Positions 9,145 to 16,630 of a stretch of DNA of 33,855 bases are shown here, piece by piece. Each line of letters starts with the position of its first letter. Within the stretch, counting starts at the first letter, position 1. Under the pieces are notes generated by a model. The model did no database searches, was not told the origin of the DNA, and saw only the letters and a list, made by a program, of their open reading frames with translations. This DNA comes from Bacteroidia bacterium (lineage in GTDB: Bacteria; Bacteroidota; Bacteroidia; Bacteroidales; Prolixibacteraceae): contig JAPLDR010000043.1 in the NCBI GenBank assembly GCA_026391655.1, positions 1 through 33,855 on the forward strand, read 5' to 3'. The translations under genes and the position numbers were made by a program.

Positions 9145-9481
9145 TATTTACAATAATTTTTTTGTGATGAAACGAAAAATTTCTATCTTTATCTCTCTTT
9201 GATCAACATCTATAAGGGTTTAAAAATAATGCGAATCAAGAATTAAACAACACTAAAGAAATAAAAAAACAGCAAATTATTTCGTGTTTTATAACATGTA
9301 TGACAAAAGTACAAATTTTTTAAAAATTAGTTCTATTTTTGGTGAGTATTTTCTGCCAATATTCAAAAGATCATTAAAAAGTCAGACTTTAGCCTTGCCA
9401 TGAACGACCTTTGAATTATGGCAAATTGAAGTCAGCAGATTGAATAAGATTAAACTTCAAGTCTATTTTAAAAGCTTGTTT
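9145..9481. promoter_or_regulatory. Divergent control region between the kinase-murQ and amidase operons
   Basis: This AT-rich 337-base region lies between divergent genes and shows no coding frame. Bacteroidota -7-like boxes face both ways: TACTTTTG on the minus strand (9311-9304) and TATTTTTG on the plus strand (9334-9341). Neither has a good TTTG partner upstream, so exact promoters are uncertain, but the geometry suggests that uptake and degradation genes may be controlled together. An in-frame TTG start at 9440 for the amidase is possible but less likely than the ATG at 9482. Confidence 0.4.
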
Positions 9482-12400
9482 ATGAAGAAATTTAACCGAC
9501 TCCACATAGGCATCATCATTCTGATCATTTCAGTCATCCCGTTTTTTGGTTTTTCGCAAATTGCAAAGCGATCCCGATCAACCATCAAAGCTGAAAGCCA
9601 TCTCAAGAAGCTGGAAAATCTGGTACCAGGTTGGCGTCATGTGGGTCGCATTCGCTTTGATTCTTTGTCAATCCGTTCAGAAAAGAAACTAATTCAGGTT
9701 TTTTTTACAAGTCCGCTTTCATATATTCCGGTAAGGGAGACTGAAGTTGCGAATGTTGAAAATTCGGTCAAAAAAGCTTTGGGACGAAAATTCAGAAACT
9801 ATTCTGTTGAAATCTATACCGATCATCATTTATTAAGAGAATTAGTTCCCAATTCGTTACGGACGACTATTCCCGTGGACCGAACAAGAATTTCAGGAGA
9901 AAAATCAGAAAGGATTCCTGTTGTAAGTCAAATGGGAAAAGAGAAACCTTTATCGGGCTTATACAATAATAATATCGCCATGTGGGACAGTCACGGATGG
10001 TATTACGAGTCGAAACTCGACCGATGGGAGTGGCAGCGAGCCCGCTTATTCGGTACAGTTGAAGATATGTCGACAATGAGTTTTGTATTGCCATATCTTG
10101 TTCCAATGCTGGAGAACAGTGGCGCTTCCGTTTTTCTGCCCCGCGAACGTGACTGGCAGTCACACGAGGTGATCGTTGATAATGACAAATCTACCGCAGG
10201 TTCTGAACTGATCATCCCTGACGGACTGGAGGTTGATCGATCAGTCAAAGGCTTTTTGCTAAAAGATTCATTGATTTCGGGTGAGAATCCTTTTCAATCG
10301 GGAACTTCACTCAGGTTTAGGAGTTCGAATGATAATAATGTTATCAGGTACATACCTTCTTTTAGTGAAAAAGGCAGGTATTCTGTCTCTGTTTCATACC
10401 AAAATCAGGATGAATCTTCACCCGAAGTGAAGTATACCGTTTATCATGCAGGAGGAAAAACCGATTTTTTGGTCAATCAGAAGATTGGAGGAGGAACCTG
10501 GATTTACCTGGGAACATTTGATTTTAATTCCGGGAAAAATCCTGAAATGGGAATGGTGACCATGAGTTGCAACAGTGAAAAGCCGGGTTTCATATCTGCT
10601 GATGCTGTGAAATTTGGCGGCGGAATGGGAAATATAGCCCGCCGGCCGGCTGATGAAATGATTCTGAACAAAAAGTCTCTCGCTGAAAAAAATACAGAAA
10701 ATGAGTCGGTTAAAAATGACCCACAACTATTTGATTATAAATTAAGTGGCAAGCCCCGTTACCTTGAAGCAGCAAGATATTACCTCCAAAGTGCCGGTTT
10801 CCCTGATACGCTTACGTATAATCTGAATAAAAATAAAAACGACTATAACGACGATTATCAGTCACGGGGAGCATGGGTCAATTACCTGATTGGTAAGCCA
10901 AATAATTCTAATAACCTGCACGATATCACCGGATTAAAAATTCCTGTTGATCTTGCATTTGCTTTTCATACCGATGCCGGAGTTACACCAAACGATTCAA
11001 TTATTGGAACACTTGGCATTTACAGCACCACTGCCAATCAGGGTATATTTTCAAATGGAAAATCCCGAATGGCAAGTCGCGACTTATCGGATATTATTCA
11101 AACACAATTAGTTGATGACATTCGGCAACTGTATAATCCACATTGGACACGACGCGGACTTTGGGACAAGCAATACTCCGAATCGTACCGTCCCAATGTA
11201 CCAACGATGTTGCTGGAGTTGCTTTCGCACCAAAATATTGCAGATATGAGATTTGGCCTGGATCCTCGATTCCGGTTTGACGTGAGTCGTGCCATTTACA
11301 AAGGAATATTGAAATTTCAGTCGTATCAGGAAAATCGTCCGTCAGTTGTTCAACCATTGCCCATTGATCATTTTGCAATTGAAAGATTGGGGGAAAACTC
11401 CATCAAATTGAGCTGGAGCGCTGTGAATGATCAGCTTGAGCCGAGTGCCAAACCGGATAAGTTCAAAGTTTATCAACGACTTGATAACAATGGATTTGAT
11501 AATGGTGTTATTGTGGAAGATACTGTTCTTGTTTTAAAACCTGGCCAGTTCGATCGGATTTATAGTTTTAAAGTTACTGCATTGAATAATGGTGGGGAGA
11601 GTTTTCCGGGTGAAACCCTTTCTGTCGGACTTAAAAGCAACAGTAAAGGCAATATTTTGGTAGTGAATGGATTTGATCGTATTTGTTCTCCTGCAATTTT
11701 TGACAACGGAATCACATCCGGAGTCGCCTGGTGGAAAGATCAGGGAGTCGCCGACCGACAGGATATCAGCTTTATAGGATTTCAATACGATTTCGACCGT
11801 AAATCAAAATGGCTCGATGACGATAGTCCGGGTTGGGGAGCAAGTTATGGTGACATGGAGGGAAAAGTGATTCCTGGCAACAGTTTCGATTATCCTATTG
11901 TACATGGAAAGGCGATTATGGCTACCGGCTATTCGTTTGCTTCCGTGAGCGATGAGGTTTTTTGTCAGAGTAAATACGATATTTCTCCCTATTTTGCTAC
12001 AGATCTGATTTTGGGAGAAGAGCGATCTACACGCAGTTTAAGAGATTCTATGATAATTGACTACAAGATTTACACACCCGCTCTGATGTCGAAGATTTCA
12101 GAGGTAACGAAAAGTGGCGGCAAACTTTTTATTTCAGGCGCTTATATCGGTTCGGAGTTTGGTGAGATTAACGATACCATTACTGCAGCATTTGCCAAAG
12201 ACGTTCTGCATTTTAATTGGCGAACTGGTCATGCTTCAAAAGGCGATGCCTTTTACACAACCGATTATGCCCGTAAGTGGCTAAATGGAAAATGGAATTT
12301 CAATGCAGGGTATCATCCTGAAATTTATACTGTTGAAGCTCCTGATGGAATTGAACCTGCCGGGAAAAATGCTATCACAGCTTTTCGGTATGGCGAAAAT

Positions 12401-12535
12401 AACCTAAGTGCCGGAATAATTTTCAACGGAAACTACCGGGTTGTTGCGATGGGAATACCATTCGAATCTATATTGAATAATACAGATCGTCAATCACTTA
12501 TGCAACAAATTATCAATTTTTTTGAATCAAAATAA
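9482..12535 (+). CDS. Exported N-acetylmuramoyl-L-alanine amidase with inserted golvesin-type domain, FN3 and a C-terminal domain
   Basis: Predicted to cut the MurNAc-L-Ala bond, freeing stem peptides from glycan. I start at the ATG at 9482, which gives a clean signal peptide (hydrophobic core IIILIISVIPFF, cleavage near FSQ). After an N-terminal region (about 30-130), an Amidase_3-like catalytic fold appears in two halves: WDSHG with His171 and WEWQRARLFG, then FHTDAG (His496) and TMLLELLSHQN with Glu579. Between the halves (about 250-385) sits an insertion ending in FISADAVKFGGGMG, typical of the golvesin C-terminal-like or 'xanthan lyase' module. A fibronectin III domain follows (about 625-715) and a 300-residue C-terminal domain begins NILVVNGFDR, possibly flavodoxin- or ThuA-like. 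Such proteins are often annotated xanthan lyase; the zinc-amidase residues argue against that. It is first in the long plus-strand run; the next gene begins 18 bases after the stop. Confidence 0.82.
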   Translation: MKKFNRLHIGIIILIISVIPFFGFSQIAKRSRSTIKAESHLKKLENLVPGWRHVGRIRFDSLSIRSEKKLIQVFFTSPLSYIPVRETEVANVENSVKKALGRKFRNYSVEIYTDHHLLRELVPNSLRTTIPVDRTRISGEKSERIPVVSQMGKEKPLSGLYNNNIAMWDSHGWYYESKLDRWEWQRARLFGTVEDMSTMSFVLPYLVPMLENSGASVFLPRERDWQSHEVIVDNDKSTAGSELIIPDGLEVDRSVKGFLLKDSLISGENPFQSGTSLRFRSSNDNNVIRYIPSFSEKGRYSVSVSYQNQDESSPEVKYTVYHAGGKTDFLVNQKIGGGTWIYLGTFDFNSGKNPEMGMVTMSCNSEKPGFISADAVKFGGGMGNIARRPADEMILNKKSLAEKNTENESVKNDPQLFDYKLSGKPRYLEAARYYLQSAGFPDTLTYNLNKNKNDYNDDYQSRGAWVNYLIGKPNNSNNLHDITGLKIPVDLAFAFHTDAGVTPNDSIIGTLGIYSTTANQGIFSNGKSRMASRDLSDIIQTQLVDDIRQLYNPHWTRRGLWDKQYSESYRPNVPTMLLELLSHQNIADMRFGLDPRFRFDVSRAIYKGILKFQSYQENRPSVVQPLPIDHFAIERLGENSIKLSWSAVNDQLEPSAKPDKFKVYQRLDNNGFDNGVIVEDTVLVLKPGQFDRIYSFKVTALNNGGESFPGETLSVGLKSNSKGNILVVNGFDRICSPAIFDNGITSGVAWWKDQGVADRQDISFIGFQYDFDRKSKWLDDDSPGWGASYGDMEGKVIPGNSFDYPIVHGKAIMATGYSFASVSDEVFCQSKYDISPYFATDLILGEERSTRSLRDSMIIDYKIYTPALMSKISEVTKSGGKLFISGAYIGSEFGEINDTITAAFAKDVLHFNWRTGHASKGDAFYTTDYARKWLNGKWNFNAGYHPEIYTVEAPDGIEPAGKNAITAFRYGENNLSAGIIFNGNYRVVAMGIPFESILNNTDRQSLMQQIINFFESK

Positions 12536-12553
12536 GTCAATTTAAATATAAAA

Positions 12554-14023
12554 ATGAGAAATCTGATCACTTGTTTTATACCCGTTCAACATGGTACTGA
12601 TTTTAAACCAACGCTCAAAACATTAAGAGAATCGGGTGTTGTAGAAAAAATTATTCTGGTTGGCGATACCGAAAATTCAATTGAAGGAACAGATATCGCG
12701 AAAATTGCATTAGATAGTTTCAATTCGACAAAAGCGATAAAGGCGTTTGCAAAAAATGTAACTACTCCATTTATTTTGCTTTATACGAAGACATTACCAC
12801 TTGATCTGGGCCAAAATGCGTTGCATCGGATGGTGCAGGCCTGTAATAGCAGTGGCGCAGGGATGGTTTATTCCGACTATTTCGAGCAGAAAGAGGGCGC
12901 TCTGAAACCTCATCCCGTTATTGAATATCAGGAAGGAAGTTTACGCGATGATTTCGATTTTGGTTCTTTATTGCTCTATCGCACAAAAGCTTTTGTAGAA
13001 GCAGCGCAAAGTATGGATCAGGAATTTGAGCTTGCCGGTTTATACGACCTTCGGTTGAAAGTTTCGCAGAATTACAGATTGGTTCATTTGCCTGAATTGC
13101 TTTATACTGAACTTGAATTGGATACGCGTAAATCGGGAGAGAAAATGTTTGATTATGTCGATCCTCGTAACCGTTTCAAACAAATTGAGATGGAAAAAGC
13201 CTGCACAGCTCATTTAAATGTTGTTGGTGCCTGGCTCGCCCCAAAATTCAAAGAGATTGCTTTTTCAGCCGGTAATTTTAAATACGAAGCTTCAGTGATC
13301 ATCCCTGTCTGGAATCGTGCCAAGACAATTACTGATGCAATCAAATCTGTTTTGAGTCAGGAGGTTGATTTTGAATTTAATCTGATTATTGTCGACAACT
13401 ATTCCACCGATGGAACTTATGAACTGATCAAATCTTTTGCTGATTCAGACGACCGGATTATACATGTGATTCCGACACGAAAAGATCTTGGAATCGGCGG
13501 TTGCTGGAATGAAGCGATCAACCACCCTGCTTGCGGAAAGTTTGCCATTCAGTTAGATAGTGATGATTTGTATATTGATAATACAGTGATACAGAGCATT
13601 GTGGCATCTTTTTACGAACAAAACTGCGCTATGGTCGTTGGTTCGTATAAGATGGTCAACTTTAAATTGGAAGAGATTTCTCCGGGATTAATCGATCATA
13701 AGGAGTGGACACCCGAGAACGGAAGGAATAATGCACTGCGTATTAATGGATTAGGAGCTCCCCGAGCATTTTACACACCGGTACTTCGCGAAATTCAGGT
13801 TCCCAACGTAAGTTATGGCGAAGATTATGCATTGGGATTGGCCATAAGCCGGTATTATCAGATCGGACGAATTTATGTCCCGCTGTACCTCTGCCGCCGA
13901 TGGGACGAAAACTCCGATTCTTCACTCGATATTGTTAAAATGAATGCCCACAATTTTTACAAAGACAAAATCAGGACCCTTGAATTTTGGGCGCGCCAGC
14001 AGGCTGTCAAAGAGGGAAATTAA
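12554..14023 (+). CDS. Two-part glycosyltransferase with C-terminal GT2 domain, cytoplasmic
   Basis: The 489-residue protein has no signal or membrane segment. Residues from about 245 form a GT-A family 2 glycosyltransferase: SVIIPVWNR (247-255), IIVDNYSTDGT, LDSDDLY with a DxD-type metal site (335-338), GEDYALG (422-428) and RRWDENSD near the end. The first 240 residues look like a second, degenerate GT-A domain (ITCFIPVQHGTDF, FILLYTKTLPL, MVYSDYFE), so the protein may be a tandem or pseudo-tandem transferase. The domain predicts transfer of a sugar from a nucleotide sugar, but acceptor and donor cannot be read from the sequence. A biosynthetic enzyme inside a murein-degrading operon is unexpected; it follows the amidase closely and precedes a GalT-like nucleotidyltransferase, with which it may work. 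Confidence 0.82.
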   Translation: MRNLITCFIPVQHGTDFKPTLKTLRESGVVEKIILVGDTENSIEGTDIAKIALDSFNSTKAIKAFAKNVTTPFILLYTKTLPLDLGQNALHRMVQACNSSGAGMVYSDYFEQKEGALKPHPVIEYQEGSLRDDFDFGSLLLYRTKAFVEAAQSMDQEFELAGLYDLRLKVSQNYRLVHLPELLYTELELDTRKSGEKMFDYVDPRNRFKQIEMEKACTAHLNVVGAWLAPKFKEIAFSAGNFKYEASVIIPVWNRAKTITDAIKSVLSQEVDFEFNLIIVDNYSTDGTYELIKSFADSDDRIIHVIPTRKDLGIGGCWNEAINHPACGKFAIQLDSDDLYIDNTVIQSIVASFYEQNCAMVVGSYKMVNFKLEEISPGLIDHKEWTPENGRNNALRINGLGAPRAFYTPVLREIQVPNVSYGEDYALGLAISRYYQIGRIYVPLYLCRRWDENSDSSLDIVKMNAHNFYKDKIRTLEFWARQQAVKEGN

Positions 14024-14131
14024 TAACCAAAGCGTGAATCAGAATTAGAGAATTAAAGAATTAATAAGAATTTCTTAAGTAATGCAGGTCAAAAAAGAAT
14101 ACGACAATTGACATTGAATATTATTTGAAGT

Positions 14132-14210
14132 GATTGCCCTAAAGGGGCAATCCGTCAGCTGACGGATAAATAACCCCGGGTGAGCGAAGTAAGGAAGCGT
14201 AACCAGGGGG
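14132..14210. repeat. Cluster of short hairpins between the glycosyltransferase and GalT-like genes
   Basis: Within a 287-base gap there are three dyads in a row: GATTGCCC / GGGCAATC (14132-14139 and 14145-14152), the perfect palindrome CCGTCAGCTGACGG (14152-14165), and CCCCGGGT at 14174-14181 partly pairing with ACCAGGGG at 14202-14209. This is REP-like in layout. It may stabilise or end part of the transcript; no T-run is present, so full termination is doubtful. The rest of the gap is AT-rich with no gene. Confidence 0.55.
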
Positions 14211-14310
14211 AAGGAATACGATACAATAAAAGACGCAACTTTAAAGCTAAATTGAAATGATACTGCTATATGCGCCGAAAATTGAATGTACATAAAGAGA
14301 AAAGATTATA

Positions 14311-15228
14311 ATGAATTTTTCAAAGCAAACAAAGGAATTAATCCGCCAGCAGACCGGTGAATGGGATCTTGCGGCAAAGAACTACGGAGGTCTGAGAAAA
14401 GTTAAGGTTAAAACAATTGACTTTGGTGATTATAATATTGATATCCAGTTCAATCCAGAACGGATCGTCTCTTCAGCAGCCAAAGTAGATGCCAGGTCAA
14501 TCCAGGCACGTCCCTGTTTTTTATGTCAAAAAAACCTGCCTTCGCAGCAACGTTGGTTATCTTTTGATAATGAATACCTTGTATTGGTCAATCCGTTTCC
14601 GATATTTCCGGAACATCTGACCATTCCAAATGTGATCCATACCGATCAACGGATCATCGGTAGTTTTGGAAGGATGCTCGATCTTGCAGCTAAACTGGAT
14701 GATTTTGTAATTTTTTACAATGGACCCAAATGTGGAGCTTCAGCACCGGATCATCTCCATTTTCAGGCTGGAAATAAAGGCTTTTTACCGATCGAATTTG
14801 ACTTTTCAAATGGAAAATGTTGCCGTGAAGTTCGTCGGACCGGAAGCGTAACAATTTCGCATTGGCCGGATTATCAGCGAGGAATCATTACTTTAAATGG
14901 AAATGACAAGACAGCCTTGGTAGATTGTTTTAATCAGATATACGCTAAGTTGCAGATTCTGCAACCCAATGAAGCTGAACCGATGCTTAATATTCTTGCT
15001 ACATTTAAAAACGGAGAATGGATTATTCATATTTTCCCCAGGACCTTGCATCGTCCGGCGCAGTATTTCGAAACAGGAGATAAACAAATTGTCTTGAGTC
15101 CTGCAGCCGTCGATATGGGAGGTGTGCTGATTACTCCACGTGAGGAAGATTTTATTAAGATATCTAAGGAGGACGTGATTGGTATTTTCGAACAGGTTTG
15201 TCTGGGACAAATTCTGTGCTCACTATGA
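14311..15228 (+). CDS. GalT/HIT-superfamily nucleotidyltransferase (DUF4922-like)
   Basis: A 305-residue cytoplasmic protein with the marks of GalT-like hexose-1-phosphate nucleotidyltransferases or nucleotide-sugar phosphorylases: a zinc-type pair PCFLC (Cys69, Cys72), VNPFPIFPEHLTI (compare the NPYPIFPxHxTI stretch of GalT), and the catalytic HxHxQ motif in DHLHFQ (His148, His150, Gln152). In such enzymes the middle His forms a nucleotidyl intermediate, or the reaction is direct phosphorolysis of a nucleotide sugar. The true substrate is unknown; the neighbourhood suggests an amino sugar or muramyl product. I recall this family as DUF4922 in Bacteroidota. It follows the glycosyltransferase and precedes the SpoIID gene by 51 bases; the start at 14311 is the first Met and no export signal is present. 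Confidence 0.82.
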   Translation: MNFSKQTKELIRQQTGEWDLAAKNYGGLRKVKVKTIDFGDYNIDIQFNPERIVSSAAKVDARSIQARPCFLCQKNLPSQQRWLSFDNEYLVLVNPFPIFPEHLTIPNVIHTDQRIIGSFGRMLDLAAKLDDFVIFYNGPKCGASAPDHLHFQAGNKGFLPIEFDFSNGKCCREVRRTGSVTISHWPDYQRGIITLNGNDKTALVDCFNQIYAKLQILQPNEAEPMLNILATFKNGEWIIHIFPRTLHRPAQYFETGDKQIVLSPAAVDMGGVLITPREEDFIKISKEDVIGIFEQVCLGQILCSL

Positions 15229-15279
15229 CCAATCAATTGTGATTTACGCAAACAATTCTTATAATTTATTGATATATAA

Positions 15280-16614
15280 ATGGAAACGCCTCAGATTAAG
15301 GTAGGAATAATGGCCGGGAAGGAAATATCCTTTACCCTTGAAGGAAATTATCATTTAGAATATTCAAAAGGTAAAATCTCAGGAAGATGTAAGGCCAGAA
15401 AAGCCGGGCCAGGCGTTGAACTCAAATCTGATGATTATGGCTGGCTATGTCCGAATGGTTTAAAACTAATTCCATTCGATCCCGAAAATTCGAAATTTGT
15501 TCTGCACGATGTAACAATCGGCATCAATTTTCACTGGGAACGGAAAGAGGATCAGGTCTTTAAAGGAGGCCTCCATTTTATTAGTGATGGCGAAAAAATA
15601 CATGCTATCAACGTATTAAGCATAGAGGATTATCTGATCAGTGTTATATCTTCCGAGATGAGCGCAACATCTTCGATGGAGTTGCTCAAAGCACATGCTG
15701 TTATTTCCAGAAGCTGGCTGCTGGCTCAGATTCAGAAGAATAAGAGTCTTCGAATAGTGGGCAAAAAGTATCAGACCACTTTTCAAACCGATGATGAACT
15801 GATTAAATGGTACGACCGTGAAGATCATTCCTTTTTTGATGTTTGTGCTGATGATCATTGTCAGCGTTATCAGGGAATTACCCGTTCAACTACACCGCTG
15901 GTTGAAAAAGCTGTTAAAGATACCCACGGCGAAATACTTGCTATTGAAGGAGTGATTTGCGATGCACGTTTTTCGAAATGTTGTGGTGGCGTTACCGAAG
16001 TTTTCGAAAACGTCTGGGAACCTATTAATCATCCCTATTTGCAAAATATTGTCGACAACAATCTTCTCCCTGAAGGCTTCAGCCTTGAACTTGATCAGGA
16101 AGGTGCTGCCAAACAATGGATTATGGGTTATCCTGCGGCTTTCTGCAATTCATCCGACAAAAAAGTACTTAAACAGGTATTGAATGACTATGATCAGGAG
16201 ACGAACGATTTTTTCAGATGGAAGGTCGTTTATTCGCAGGAAGAATTAAGTGAATTGGTAAAGACTCGTTCCGGAATCGATTTCGGAAAGATCATTGATT
16301 TAATTCCCGTTGAACGTGGTGGTTCAGCCAGACTTATCAAACTAAAAATTGTCGGTACACTCAGGACAATGATAATTGGGAAGGAGTTGGAGATCAGAAA
16401 AACATTATCCAGATCACATCTTTATAGTTCTGCATTTATTATTGAAAAACAGGAAGTTGCAGGAAGTCTAAATTTTATTTTGATTGGTGCCGGCTGGGGT
16501 CATGGCGTCGGTTTATGCCAGATCGGAGCGGCTGTAATGGGCGACAAAGGGTACTCATACCACGAGATTTTATTGCACTATTTCCGTGGCGCAGGCCTGG
16601 AACACAAATATTAA
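15280..16614 (+). CDS. SpoIID/LytB-domain protein, probable lytic transglycosylase, no signal peptide
   Basis: SpoIID proteins cleave peptidoglycan glycan stripped of peptides, leaving 1,6-anhydroMurNAc ends. This 444-residue protein shows the whole domain: EDYLISVISSEMS with Glu126 (the position of the catalytic Glu of B. subtilis SpoIID), KAHAVISRSWLL, DARFSKCCGGVTE (Cys234, Cys235) and GWGHGVGLCQIGA (His408), then GYSYHEILLHYF. Unlike typical members it has no N-terminal signal or anchor (METPQIKVGIMAGKEI), and the codon directly before the ATG is a TAA stop, so no longer start exists. It is therefore predicted cytoplasmic, like the two genes before it, or exported by an unrecognised route. 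The next gene begins 17 bases after the stop. Confidence 0.9.
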   Translation: METPQIKVGIMAGKEISFTLEGNYHLEYSKGKISGRCKARKAGPGVELKSDDYGWLCPNGLKLIPFDPENSKFVLHDVTIGINFHWERKEDQVFKGGLHFISDGEKIHAINVLSIEDYLISVISSEMSATSSMELLKAHAVISRSWLLAQIQKNKSLRIVGKKYQTTFQTDDELIKWYDREDHSFFDVCADDHCQRYQGITRSTTPLVEKAVKDTHGEILAIEGVICDARFSKCCGGVTEVFENVWEPINHPYLQNIVDNNLLPEGFSLELDQEGAAKQWIMGYPAAFCNSSDKKVLKQVLNDYDQETNDFFRWKVVYSQEELSELVKTRSGIDFGKIIDLIPVERGGSARLIKLKIVGTLRTMIIGKELEIRKTLSRSHLYSSAFIIEKQEVAGSLNFILIGAGWGHGVGLCQIGAAVMGDKGYSYHEILLHYFRGAGLEHKY

Positions 16615-16630
16615 ATTAAATATATTCAGC

